Below, in pieces: positions 34,261 through 43,637 of a stretch of DNA of 64,000 nucleotides; position 1 is the stretch's first letter; each line of letters opens with the position of its first letter. A program made the position numbers and the translations under genes. The DNA is taken from positions 744,001 through 808,000 of the forward strand of contig NC_011146.1 in NCBI RefSeq assembly GCF_000020725.1. The letters are read 5' to 3'. Under the pieces are notes generated by a model. The model was given only the letters and a program-made list of their open reading frames with translations, made no database searches and was not told the origin of the DNA. The DNA is from Citrifermentans bemidjiense Bem (GTDB lineage: Bacteria; Desulfobacterota; Desulfuromonadia; Geobacterales; Geobacteraceae).

Positions 34261-34515
34261 AGGCTCTCCGTCCTCGGGATGCTGCCTCAGTCGTGTTGGT
34301 CCTGTTTTAAAATCGCATGGCGACATGCTTTTTTGCTGCTTGACTTCTTTAGAACATTATTCTACATTTTCACTACATACCGGTGCTATCCCCCGTCCGT
34401 GTCGCCGGGAAAGCGGTTTGCGCTGTTTTGGCAGGGAAGGACGAGGGCGTCTGGGCGCGAATCGGCTAGCGCGAGTTTAATCACATTAAAAGCGTTTATC
34501 AAGCTATTTATTTCC

Positions 34516-34544
34516 TTGACAGCTTTTATTAAATGTCCTAGTTA
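34516..34544 (+). promoter_or_regulatory. Sigma-70 promoter for the IclR gene
   Basis: TTGACA (34516-34521), 17-bp spacer, TAGTTA (34539-34544). The AT-rich 34450-34586 gap is the divergent regulatory region with the sensor kinase. Confidence 0.6.
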
Positions 34545-34586
34545 ATACTGTTTGAAATTTTTTCCATAACAGAATAGGTGCAGCCA

Positions 34587-35369
34587 ATGGCGAAAAAAGA
34601 GAAATCCGAGTACATCATCCAGGCCGTTTCGCACGCTCTCGACCTGCTGGAGCAGTTTCACGACGAAGTGGACGAGCTGGGCGTGACGGAGCTGAGCAAA
34701 AGGCTCAAGCTTCATAAGAACAACGTTTTCAGGCTTCTCGCTACCCTGGAGTCGAGAAACTACATCGAGCAGAACAGGGTCACGGAGAACTACCGGCTGG
34801 GGCTCAAGACCCTGGAACTGGGGCAGACCTTCATCAAGCAGATGGGGCTTTTAAGGCAGTCCCGCCCGGTGCTGGAGACGCTGGTGAAGGAGTGCAACGA
34901 GACTACCTACGTGGCGATCCTCAAGGAGTTCCACATCGTCTATCTCGACGTGGTGGAGACCGACCTGACCGTGAGGGTGGTGCCGAGGGTCGGCGCCCGG
35001 CTCCCCGCCTACTGCACAGCGGCAGGGAAGGTCCAGATCGCCTACATGACCGACGAGGAACTGGAGAACTACCTCCCCACCAAGGAGATGAAGCGCTACA
35101 CCCCGAAGACGGTGATCGACCGCGAGGAGCTGAAAAAGCACCTCAAGGTGATCGCGGACCAGGGTTATGCCATAGACGACGAGGAAATGGATGTCGGCGT
35201 GAAATGCGTCGGCGCCCCGATCCGCGACTACACCCGCAGGATCATCGGCGCGGTGAGCATCTCCGGCCCCTCGATGCGCTTCACCGACGAGCGCCTGGAG
35301 AAGGAGCTGATCCCGCTGGTGATTCGCTCCGGCGAGGAGATCTCCCACAAGCTCGGCTACCACAAATAA
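34587..35369 (+). CDS. IclR-family transcriptional regulator
   Basis: About 260 residues: winged helix-turn-helix (residues 10-70, VTELSKRLKLHKNNVFRLLATL) and IclR effector domain (residues 80-255, with RVGARLPAYCTAAGKVQIAYM and DDEEMDVGVKCVGAPIRD). By context (next to coaE and sfrBA) it is probably the counterpart of the G. sulfurreducens IclR-type regulator GSU0514, linked in the literature to control of TCA-cycle genes; that is synteny-based inference. I prefer ATG 34587 to GTG 34578. It has its own promoter and a UUCG-loop terminator. Confidence 0.88.
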   Translation: MAKKEKSEYIIQAVSHALDLLEQFHDEVDELGVTELSKRLKLHKNNVFRLLATLESRNYIEQNRVTENYRLGLKTLELGQTFIKQMGLLRQSRPVLETLVKECNETTYVAILKEFHIVYLDVVETDLTVRVVPRVGARLPAYCTAAGKVQIAYMTDEELENYLPTKEMKRYTPKTVIDREELKKHLKVIADQGYAIDDEEMDVGVKCVGAPIRDYTRRIIGAVSISGPSMRFTDERLEKELIPLVIRSGEEISHKLGYHK

Positions 35370-35371
35370 AG

Positions 35372-35403
35372 AAAAGGCCCCGTTCGCGGGGCCTTTTCTT
35401 TTT
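35372..35403 (+). terminator. Terminator with UUCG loop after the IclR gene
   Basis: AAAAGGCCCCG-TTCG-CGGGGCCTTTT followed by CTTTTTC. It is convergent between the IclR gene and coaE and can serve both. Confidence 0.9.
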
Positions 35404-35408
35404 CAGTT

Positions 35409-36029
35409 CTACGGTTCGGCGGGGGGGGGCTGCCCGGCCGCGATCTCCTCGCGCCAGACCCTTAGCACCTCTGCCTCCAGATCCTCCCTGCTCCCCCGGT
35501 TGTCGATCACGACCCTTCCCAGCCGCTTCTTCTCCTCCATCGGCATCTGCGAAGCGATGCGCGAAAGCGCCGCCTCGCGCGAGAGCCCGTCCCGCGCCAT
35601 GAGGCGGGCCAACTGGGTCTCGTGGTCGAGGTAGACCACCCAGACCTCGTGCACCCTAGAGGTGATCCCCGCTTCGATCAGGAGCGGCGCCACGTAGAAG
35701 GCGGTCTTCGCCCCCGCAGCCTTTAGCCGCGCGAGCTTCTCCTCGGCCCGCTCCTTGATGGCGGGGTGGGTGATCGACTCAAGCTTTCGCCTTTTCTCCG
35801 GGTCGGCGAAGACGATCTCCCCAAGGGCCGCCCGGTTCAGGCTTCCGTCCGCATTCAAGACCGCCTTGCCGAAGCTCTCCGCTATCTGCGCCAGCGCCCG
35901 CTCGCCCGGTTCCACCACCTCCCGGGCCAGTTGGTCCGCGTCGACGACCGGCGCGCCGAGCCGTTCCAGGAGGTTCGCCACGCTCGTTTTTCCCGAGGCT
36001 ATTCCCCCAGTGAGCCCTATGATGCGCAT
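35409..36029 (-). CDS. coaE: Dephospho-CoA kinase
   Basis: A 206-residue P-loop kinase for the last step of CoA synthesis. Walker A GLTGGIASGKTSV (residues 5-17), the substrate motif VDADQLAREVV, THPAIKERAEE and VAPLLIEAG are intact. It follows the DUF342 gene by 43 bases. Confidence 0.96.
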   Translation of the reverse strand: MRIIGLTGGIASGKTSVANLLERLGAPVVDADQLAREVVEPGERALAQIAESFGKAVLNADGSLNRAALGEIVFADPEKRRKLESITHPAIKERAEEKLARLKAAGAKTAFYVAPLLIEAGITSRVHEVWVVYLDHETQLARLMARDGLSREAALSRIASQMPMEEKKRLGRVVIDNRGSREDLEAEVLRVWREEIAAGQPPPAEP

Positions 36030-36072
36030 CGCTCACTCCGGCGCAACGATTTGTAGTCGGGTGAGGCTGGTT

Positions 36073-37711
36073 TCATGAGTAGATGATTCCCTGTTCGCCC
36101 AGGGCGAAGGTCGGGTTGGTCAGGTCCTCCTCGATCATCAGCGCCGTCGAGCCGATCCTGATCTGGGTCCCCAGGAAGGCGTCGCGTTCCACCTCCACCC
36201 TTGCCTGCGCGTTGATCTCCATTCTTTTCTCCAGTCGCTTCTTCTCGCCGGTCAGTTCGGCGATCTCCCCCTGGTACTTGGCGTAGATCCGCTCTTTGAG
36301 GGCCAGAAGGCCCGGCTCCATTTTCCCGGGGTTCTCGCGCACGTAGGCGAGCGTCTTGCCCAGTTCCTCGATGAGGCGCCCCTTCTCGGCTAAGGCGTCC
36401 AGCACTATCTCGAGCTTCTTGTTCAGCGCCGGGTCGACCCCCACCTCGATGACGGTGGGGACCCCGGCGTGGGAGCCGACCACCACGGCATGCACCAGCG
36501 AGACGGCGCGGCAGACCCCGCCGATGAGGTGCCCTTTGCGCGCCCCCTTTTCGCCGACCGTGATGCTGGAGCCTGAGGTGAGCTCGCTCTGCATGGAGAG
36601 TTCCTTGACCACGATCTCGCCCCCGGCGTTGATGAGGGCGTTCTCGGCGAACTGCACCCAGACAGTGCCTCCCGCCTCCAGCTGCGCCATCTCCTTGCGG
36701 TTCTCCACCTTCCCCTGCGCACCTTTGCCGTGGCCGATCACCCCGCCGCTGACCACGATGTTCCCCCCCGCCGTGACTATCGCCGCCTCGACGATCCCTC
36801 CGACGTTGATGTCGTGGGTGGCGCTCACCTCCATCCCCTCCAGCACGTCCCCCTCGATCTCGAGGGATCCCTTGAAGTGGAGGTTGCCGGTGGAGAGGTC
36901 GACCCGTTTCACCTTGAAGACCGGGTCGACGATCACCCCCCGGGGGGACGATGACCGGGTGCCCTGAGATGGCGGCGACCAGGAGATCGCAGTCGGTGAG
37001 ATCGCAGGCGATCCCGGTGAGGTTCTCGGCGAAGGAGAGCTCGACCCCGTCGGTGGTGGGGAGTTCGACCCCCAAAAGGTTCATCCCGGGGATCCCCTGG
37101 GTGGGGTGGGTGCGGCGCAAAAGCGGGTCGCCAAGGCTTACGCTGACGATGTCCCCGAGGTTGCGGTAGTCGGCCGTGTCGTCATCGGAGACCAGCGGCG
37201 CCTGGGCGGTTATCTCCGGGATGAGCGAGATGAACTGGGTGTCGTCGCCAGGTACCGGCGGGGTGCCCGCTGCGATGACGAGCTTCGACGCCTCGCCCGC
37301 TTCGACGGCGCACCTGATCTCGTCGTAGAGGATGCCGCAGACTACGCCCCTGGCCGCCAGCTCCTGCTCCACCTCTTCGACCGTGATGCGGCGCCCCCCG
37401 CAGGCGGGCTGGATGGTCATGACGGCCTGCATCATGTCGTCCGGGATCTGGATGGCGAGGGTGGCGTCGCGCCGCTCCCCTATCTGCAGGGAGAACGCCA
37501 TGGGGGAGACTTCCCACTTCTTCAGGAACTGCCCGAGCGCGTCCTGGGAGATGAAGAGGTCGCCGTAGCCTTCCTCGGCGATCGCCTCCTCCAGCTGTTC
37601 CTGGGTGATCCCCTGCTTGTTCACCACCGGGGTGAACGAAGCGGTGAGCACCCTCTGGTCGGGGCTCAATTTGAACGCGATTCCTGTCCCTTCGAGACGA
37701 TTGCTCTGCAT
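36073..37711 (-). pseudogene. DUF342/FapA-family protein, interrupted by a frameshift at a C6G6 tract
   Basis: The N-terminal half (ATG 37711, GGAGGGG upstream, to about 36942) reads MQSNRLEGTG... to AISGHPVIVPPGG. The C-terminal half continues in the next frame from about 36936 (VIVDPVFKVKRVDLSTGNLH... to the end at 36073). Together they make a full FapA/DUF342 protein of about 545 residues: an N-terminal domain, a beta-helix repeat region and a C-terminal coiled coil. The break lies exactly at CCCCCCGGGGGG (36936-36947); removing one G restores the frame. The uninterrupted second half argues for a recent mutation, a sequence error or slippage. It resembles proteins thought to bind polar or chemosensory complexes; the function is unknown. 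Confidence 0.8.
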
Positions 37712-37943
37712 AACCCCTCCGCCCAAGGCGCCCGCCGTTTTGTCGGCGCGCTGTCGCAATATATATCGGCATTTCGCGGGAAAGATTTAATAAATGCTGC
37801 AGCAAGGCGCTTTTTCCGCCCGAAAGGGTGCCGTCGCGGCGGTCGCCAAGGCGTCCGGGGGATGTTAGGTCGGAACCGGATTAAAAACAACAATTAAATC
37901 AGGCAGGGGAAAAGTGGACGCACGCGGGGTTCGCAGCCCGATG

Positions 37944-38033
37944 TTGTATACGAGCTACACCGGCGATAATCCGAGCGATTTTTCACTTGATTAGAGCTGA
38001 GTGATGTGGTAAAAACTGGATACTGTATACAAT
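37944..38033. promoter_or_regulatory. TTGTATAC-type sites upstream of sfrB
   Basis: TTGTATAC at 37944-37951 and CTGTATACAAT at 38023-38033 lie 164 and 82 bp before the sfrB start. An identical octamer precedes ppdK. The remainder of 37712-38114 is AT-rich promoter DNA without a gene. Confidence 0.4.
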
Positions 38034-38114
38034 CTGACCAATACGATTTGCTTAATAAATGTAAACATTTAGCCGTTAAAAAGGTGAAATCTAACAGCTA
38101 TTTCGGAGGCCTAA

Positions 38115-40127
38115 GTGGCAGAGGTTGTTTTTTCCAGCTGGGGCAGAAACATAGTTGATAACCGCAAGGGGGGCGAGGCCAAAGAGGTCAGCTTCAAGCT
38201 CCCGGTCAGCTACGACGGAGAGCGCCCGCTTTCGGCCTTTATCGGCTGGGACGGGATCATCCTTTACAACAAGGACGTCGACGTCCCCGCCATGGTCGCC
38301 GAGTACATGAAGCGAGTGCAGACCAAGTACGTCTGCGGCAAATGCACCCCCGGCAAGAAGGGGACGCGGGTGATGATGGACGCGCTTCTCGCCATCGTCG
38401 AGGGGCGCGGCAGCGAGCAGGACCTGGACACCATCCTCGACCTGGGGGAGGTGCTCAAGCACTGCAAATGCACCCTCTGCCCGAGCTCGTCCGTGCCGGT
38501 CATCGACGCCGTCACCCACTTCCGAGACGCCTTCGTCAACTACGTCCGCGGCGCCAAGAGCCTCTCGAAGGAGTTCAGCTACATCGAGAAGTACACGGCT
38601 CCCTGCATGGACAAGTGCCCGGCCCATATCGACATCCCCGCCTACATCGAGGCGGTTAAGGACTACCGCTTCGGCGACTCCCTCTCCACCATCCGCGACT
38701 CCATGCCGCTTCCGTCGGTCTGCGGGCGCGTCTGTCCGCATCCCTGCGAGACGGCCTGCCGCAGGAAGAACGTGGACGAGTCGATCAACATCATGGTGCT
38801 GAAAAGAAGCGCCTCCGACTACGAATGGCAGCACGGCCACCTTCCCCCCATGGTCCCCAAAGAGAAGAAGTCGAAGAAAGTGGCCGTCGTGGGCGCGGGT
38901 CCGGCAGGCCTTGCCGCAGCCTACTACCTGGCGCTGGAAGGGTACCCGGTGACCATCTACGAAGCGCTTCCCCTGGGGGGCGGCATGGTCGCGGTGGGGA
39001 TTCCCCCGTACCGTCAGCCGCGCCACCTGTTGCAGCGCGACATCGACATCATCTCTTCGCTCGGCGTCGAGATCGTCTACAACACCCGGATCGGCAAGGA
39101 CATCACGCTGGACGAGCTGAGGCAGAAGTTCGACGCGGTCTTTCTCGCCCCGGGCGCGCACCGCTCGAAACCGATGGGGGTCGAGGGTGAGGACAAGGGT
39201 TACAAGGGTTTCCTCACCGGCGGCATCGACTTTTTGAGAAACGTCTACCTGGGCCTTCCCACCGGCATGGGGAAGAAGGTCTTCGTGGTGGGCGGCGGCA
39301 ACACCGCCATCGACTGCGTCAGGGTGGCGCTCAGGGAAGGGGCCGAGGAATCGGTGCTGGTCTACCGCCGCTCCAGGAAAGAGATGCCGGCTGACGTCTG
39401 GGAGGTCGACGGGGCGGACGAGGAAGGCGTGCGCTTCGAGTTCCAGGTGCTCCCGACCCGCGTCGTCGCCAACGACAAGAACGAGGTCACCGGGGTCGAG
39501 CTGATCAGGATGGCCATGGGCGAGCCTGACGCCTCCGGGCGCCGCCGTCCCGAACCGGTCCCCGGCTCCGAGTTCGTCATCGAGTGCGACACCATCATCC
39601 CGGCCATCGGCCAGGATGCGGACCTTTCCTTCATCCCGGCCGAGGCGGGGATCGACACCACCAAGTGGAGCACCATCGTCACCAAGCACATCCCGCTCTC
39701 CGGGCCTGACGGCAAGGCGCTGAAGGACGGCATGGGGAACGATCTCTCCAGGACGCTCATCACCAACTGCGACGGCGTCTTCGCCGGGGGCGACGCCGAG
39801 ATCGGCCCGCTCACCGTCGTAGCCTGCGTGGGAAGCGGCCACCGCGCCGCCAACGTGATCGCCCGCTACCTCGAAGGGAAAGGGGTCTCGCTTACCGACC
39901 AGGAGCGGATGGAGGACATCCTCACCTACTTCGGCGTCTACGACAAAAACGAGAACGTCCAGTGGCTGGACAGCGCCTCCCGCGAGCACCAGGCGGAGGT
40001 GCACGGCAAGGAGAGGGCGAGCTACAAGAACTACTGCGAGGTGGAGCTTGGCTACGCCAACAGCCAGGCGGTGCGCGAGGCGGAACGCTGCCTGCGCTGC
40101 TACCGCGTCGCCATGGTTGCGGTCTAA
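38115..40127 (+). CDS. sfrB: NADPH oxidoreductase beta subunit (SfrB-like)
   Basis: A 670-residue flavo/iron-sulfur subunit. The N-terminal third has Cys clusters (CGKCTPGKKG, CKCTLCPSS) like an Fe-S input module. The rest is a GltD-like unit with CPAHIDIPAYIE and CGRVCPHPCETACRR (4Fe-4S), the FAD loop VAVVGAGPAGLAAAYYLA and the NADPH loop VFVVGGGNTAIDCVRVAL. In Geobacter, SfrAB was first described as a soluble Fe(III) reductase and is now viewed as an NADPH:acceptor/ferredoxin-type oxidoreductase important for acetate growth. GTG start with GGAGG upstream. Confidence 0.9.
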   Translation: MAEVVFSSWGRNIVDNRKGGEAKEVSFKLPVSYDGERPLSAFIGWDGIILYNKDVDVPAMVAEYMKRVQTKYVCGKCTPGKKGTRVMMDALLAIVEGRGSEQDLDTILDLGEVLKHCKCTLCPSSSVPVIDAVTHFRDAFVNYVRGAKSLSKEFSYIEKYTAPCMDKCPAHIDIPAYIEAVKDYRFGDSLSTIRDSMPLPSVCGRVCPHPCETACRRKNVDESINIMVLKRSASDYEWQHGHLPPMVPKEKKSKKVAVVGAGPAGLAAAYYLALEGYPVTIYEALPLGGGMVAVGIPPYRQPRHLLQRDIDIISSLGVEIVYNTRIGKDITLDELRQKFDAVFLAPGAHRSKPMGVEGEDKGYKGFLTGGIDFLRNVYLGLPTGMGKKVFVVGGGNTAIDCVRVALREGAEESVLVYRRSRKEMPADVWEVDGADEEGVRFEFQVLPTRVVANDKNEVTGVELIRMAMGEPDASGRRRPEPVPGSEFVIECDTIIPAIGQDADLSFIPAEAGIDTTKWSTIVTKHIPLSGPDGKALKDGMGNDLSRTLITNCDGVFAGGDAEIGPLTVVACVGSGHRAANVIARYLEGKGVSLTDQERMEDILTYFGVYDKNENVQWLDSASREHQAEVHGKERASYKNYCEVELGYANSQAVREAERCLRCYRVAMVAV

Positions 40128-40184
40128 GGGGCTCGCTGGCAGGACCTGTTAAATTCAATTCACGGAAATATTGAGGTTTCTTAT

Positions 40185-42653
40185 ATGGTCAGCTTAACCA
40201 TCGATGGCAAAAGCGTGCAGGTCGAAAAAGGTACCACCATACTGGAGGCCGCGGCCACAGTCGGGATCAAGATCCCGACCCTTTGCTGGCTGCAGAAGGT
40301 CTCCCCGACCGGCGCCTGCCGCGTCTGCGCCGTGGAGGTAGCCGGCGTGGAGCGCACCATGACCGCCTGCAACACCCCGGTCAAGGAAGGGATACAGGTC
40401 ACCACCGACACCCCGGCGCTCAGGGAAGCGCGCAAGAAGATCATGGAGCTCATGCTGGTGAACCACCCGCTGGACTGCCCGGTCTGCGACGCCGGCGGCG
40501 AGTGCGACCTGCAGGATTCCTGCTACGCGCTGGACGCGAACAAGCAGGAGTACTCGGCGGTCCTCGAGCGCCGCCCGATCCGCTACGACTGGCCGCTCAT
40601 CGAAAGCGACCCGAACCGCTGCATCCTCTGCGAGAAGTGCGTCAAGGTGGACCACGAGATCGTCGGCTGCGACGCCATCGAGGTGGTGAACAAGGGTGAG
40701 GCGGCCATCATCGACACGGTGGACGGCAAACCGCTCAACTGCGAGTTCTGCGGCAACTGCGTCGCCGCCTGCCCGACCGGGGCTCTCATCACCAAGCCCT
40801 TCAAGTTCAAGGGTCGCCCCTGGTCCTTCAACACGGTCCCCAGCGTCTGCGCCTTCTGCGGCGCCGGCTGCCAGATCGATTACCATGCCAAAAACGGCCG
40901 CATCGAGCGGGTCACGAGCGACGACGGCAGCTACAACAACGGCAACCTCTGCATCAACGGCCGCTTCGGCTACCGCTACCTCCACTCGCTGGAGCGGATC
41001 TCGGACCCGATGCTGCGCGACGGCTCCGGCCGCCTGGCCAAAGCCGACTGGGAGACCGCCCTCACCGCCGCGGCCGACAAGCTGAAGCAGATCGTCTCCC
41101 AAAACGGCGGCAAGGCCGTCGCAGGCCTTAGCTCGCCCAGGGTGACCAACGAGGAGAACTTCCTCTTCAAAAAGTTCCTCACCGAGGCGATAGGCTCCGC
41201 GAACGTCGACTCCGAGGCACGCTTGGGCTTCGCCCAGGCCCAGGCCCAGATGTCGCGCCGCTTCGGCTTCACCGGTGCCAGCACCACCATCGACGCCCTC
41301 GACAACGCCCAGGCCATCCTGGTCTTCGGCTGCGACCTGAACGCCGAGGCCACCGGCCTCGAATACCGGGTGATCAAGGCCGCCACCAAGAAGGACGCGC
41401 GGCTCGTCCTGGTCAACATGCGCGACGTGAAGCTGAGGAAGTTCTCCAACGCGCAGCTGAAGCACCTCCCGGGGAGCGAGCTCTCCGTGATCTACGCCCT
41501 GATGAAGGGGATCCTCGCCGCAGGCGGCGTGCTTCCGGCCGGCTCCGAGGCGATCAAGGACGCCCTCGACAAGCTCACCATGGCCGAGCTCTGCAGCCAG
41601 GCAGGGGTTACCGAAAAGGCCGTGGCCGACGCCGCCTCGCTCATCGCGGGCAAAAGCCGCGTCTCCATCGTCTTCGGCGCCGACCTGATCAGAAGCGCAG
41701 ACGCCGCCCAGAAGATATCGGCGCTCGCCGATCTCGCCATCCTGACCGGTTCGGCCGCGAAGGAAGGCGGTGGGCTCTTCCCGGTCGACGCCAAGAACAA
41801 CACGGTCGGCCTCCTCGACATGGGGGTCGCCCCCGGCGCCGACGGAAAGGACCTCTGGGGGATGGTCGAGGGTATCGAAGAGGGCTCGATCAAGGCGCTC
41901 TACCTTCTCGGGTGCGACCTGGCCTCCTTCCCGGACAACCAGAGGATCAGGAAGGCGCTCGGAAAGCTCGAACTCCTCATCGTCCAGGACGTGTTCCAGG
42001 GTGATTCCCTCGAGTTCGCCCACGTGGTCTTCCCCGCCTCCGCCGCCGCCGAGAAGAGCGGAAGCTTCACCTCGCTCGACAACCGGGTGCAGCCGATCTT
42101 CAAGTCGACCGCCGCCCCCGGCGCCGCCCGCGAGGACTGGGCCATCGTCTCCGACCTCTACGGCAAGGTCACCGGGACCGTCCCCTCCTTCACCCCGGCA
42201 AGCCTCATGGCGCAGATCAAGAGCGAAATCCCGGCCTACCAGCCGTTCGACGGCTCCAGGAACGGCTTCGTGAAGTCCGGTAACGGCAAGGTGGCGCCCG
42301 CCCTCGCCCCCATCGCCAAGCCGGCCGCGCCCACACAGGCGACGTTCCAGCTCCTGGTCGGCCCGATCGGGTTCCACAACGGCACCTCCACCACCCGCTC
42401 CGACGCGAACCTGAGCGTCGCCCCGGCAGGGTTCGTCGAGCTGCACCCGGCCGACGCCGGCAAGCTCGGCATAGAAGAGGGGGGGAGCGTCAAGGTGATC
42501 TCGGCTAACGCGTCCTTCACCGCGCCGGCGAAGATCAGCGACAAGCTGCAGCCGGGGCTCCTCTTCGCCCCCTCGCACTTCCGGGAACTGAACGCCAACG
42601 CGCTTCTTGCCGGCGGCTGCAACCTGGCCGAGGTGAAGGTGGAGAAGGGGTAG
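40185..42653 (+). CDS. sfrA: NADPH oxidoreductase alpha subunit (SfrA-like)
   Basis: An 822-residue NuoG/molybdopterin-oxidoreductase-like subunit. It starts with a 2Fe-2S ferredoxin domain (LCWLQ...GACRVC...C), an HPLDCPVCDAGGECDLQD His/Cys cluster and two 4Fe-4S motifs (CILCEKC, CEFCGNCVAACP). The large domain begins with CAFCGAGCQI, a further cluster site, followed by the formate-dehydrogenase-like fold that is probably cofactor-free, as in NuoG. It sits 57 bases after sfrB and is followed by a strong terminator, so sfrBA is a two-gene operon. Confidence 0.9.
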   Translation: MVSLTIDGKSVQVEKGTTILEAAATVGIKIPTLCWLQKVSPTGACRVCAVEVAGVERTMTACNTPVKEGIQVTTDTPALREARKKIMELMLVNHPLDCPVCDAGGECDLQDSCYALDANKQEYSAVLERRPIRYDWPLIESDPNRCILCEKCVKVDHEIVGCDAIEVVNKGEAAIIDTVDGKPLNCEFCGNCVAACPTGALITKPFKFKGRPWSFNTVPSVCAFCGAGCQIDYHAKNGRIERVTSDDGSYNNGNLCINGRFGYRYLHSLERISDPMLRDGSGRLAKADWETALTAAADKLKQIVSQNGGKAVAGLSSPRVTNEENFLFKKFLTEAIGSANVDSEARLGFAQAQAQMSRRFGFTGASTTIDALDNAQAILVFGCDLNAEATGLEYRVIKAATKKDARLVLVNMRDVKLRKFSNAQLKHLPGSELSVIYALMKGILAAGGVLPAGSEAIKDALDKLTMAELCSQAGVTEKAVADAASLIAGKSRVSIVFGADLIRSADAAQKISALADLAILTGSAAKEGGGLFPVDAKNNTVGLLDMGVAPGADGKDLWGMVEGIEEGSIKALYLLGCDLASFPDNQRIRKALGKLELLIVQDVFQGDSLEFAHVVFPASAAAEKSGSFTSLDNRVQPIFKSTAAPGAAREDWAIVSDLYGKVTGTVPSFTPASLMAQIKSEIPAYQPFDGSRNGFVKSGNGKVAPALAPIAKPAAPTQATFQLLVGPIGFHNGTSTTRSDANLSVAPAGFVELHPADAGKLGIEEGGSVKVISANASFTAPAKISDKLQPGLLFAPSHFRELNANALLAGGCNLAEVKVEKG

Positions 42654-42680
42654 CGCCTACGCGCAACCGCTCATGCAACG

Positions 42681-42713
42681 AAAAAGGCCCCGGTTTCCGA
42701 CCGGGGCCTTTTT
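42681..42713 (+). terminator. Terminator of sfrBA
   Basis: AAAAAGGCCCCGGT-loop-ACCGGGGCCTTTTT. Confidence 0.92.
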
Positions 42714-42796
42714 GCTGGCAAGCCTTGACGGCAAATGTTAGGCTGGCATTCGATCCGCTGTCGCAGTATCAAGCCGCATCTATCGGGAGGTGTACC

Positions 42797-43033
42797 ATGG
42801 ATGAGAAACTGGCACGTGTGGCGGTCCTGGCAGGCGCCAACAGCGAGGTCGCCGAAACCCTGGACAAGGTCCTTACCGGCCCCAACGACCGCGCCTACGT
42901 GGTCTGCGGCTACCTCGATTGCAAGCTGAACGTGAAAGGGCACTGCACCATCTACACGGTGCTGGACGTGCCGCGCATGAAGACCGGCCGCCCCTGCAGC
43001 AGCTACGAGAAGCGGCAGGTCGCCGAGAACTGA
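42797..43033 (+). CDS. Small Cys-containing protein of unknown function (78 aa)
   Basis: A 78-residue protein from ATG 42797, with GGGAGG upstream. It has the cysteine-bearing segments VVCGYLDCKLNVKGHCTIY and GRPCSSYE, four Cys in total, which could bind a metal. No family is recognised. It is alone between the sfrBA terminator and the convergent membrane-protein gene at 43046. Confidence 0.65.
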   Translation: MDEKLARVAVLAGANSEVAETLDKVLTGPNDRAYVVCGYLDCKLNVKGHCTIYTVLDVPRMKTGRPCSSYEKRQVAEN

Positions 43034-43045
43034 GGTGAAGGGAAT

Positions 43046-43600
43046 TTACAACTCGGGGGAATCTTCCTCGGGGGGGAGACGGCCGTTTCGGTCCAGGAAG
43101 GCGAGCTGCTCGGTCCTTTTCCCGACCTGGTCGCTGCAGAAGGTCCAGATGCGGTAGCTCTCCAGGCAGAGGATGGTGAACCCGGCGCCGAAGACCGCCC
43201 AGTAGTTGTCGGCCAAGGCCTCGGCGAAATAGTAGAAGAGGTAGAAGCCGGCCAAGTAGCCGACGTGGCAGAAGCTGCTCGGGTGCCTGAGCCCGGCCAT
43301 CATCCGGGAGAGGCTCAGGATGATGGCGGAAAAGGTGTAGAGCACCAGCACCAGGCTGATCATGAGTGGCGTCGGGGGCGCGCCCAGCGCCTGGATCACG
43401 GCCTGGGGCGTCGGGAGGAACCAGAACTCGCGCCAGGCCAGCATGCTCAAAAGCAGAAACAGGGAAAGCGCCCAGAGTCCCCGGTTGGAGAACCTCTTCA
43501 GGCGCTTTATCTCGTCCAAAAGTCCCTGGCGCAACGCTGCCTGCGAGTCGCACGGCGCCTGCCCCATAACCCCTGTCTTATCGTTCTCCGCCTGCTCCAT
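43046..43600 (-). CDS. Four-helix membrane protein, paralogue of 58126-58671
   Basis: A 184-residue protein with a charged N-terminus and about four membrane helices (near 43-60, 76-98, 110-130, 134-152). The motif IKRLKRFSNRGLWALSLFL corresponds to IDELHALSRRGLWGLLLFL in the protein at 58126-58671, and both have an aromatic-rich second half (FYLFYYFAEALADNYWAVF versus FYPLYVFSDAAGGYFPAVF). It is the last gene of cluster 1. No family is recognised. The ribosome site is weak. Its repeated position at the end of both respiratory clusters suggests an accessory role in the complexes. Confidence 0.7.
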   Translation of the reverse strand: MEQAENDKTGVMGQAPCDSQAALRQGLLDEIKRLKRFSNRGLWALSLFLLLSMLAWREFWFLPTPQAVIQALGAPPTPLMISLVLVLYTFSAIILSLSRMMAGLRHPSSFCHVGYLAGFYLFYYFAEALADNYWAVFGAGFTILCLESYRIWTFCSDQVGKRTEQLAFLDRNGRLPPEEDSPEL

Positions 43601-43637
43601 TCACACACTCGATTGCTGACACTGGCTTAAGTTACAG

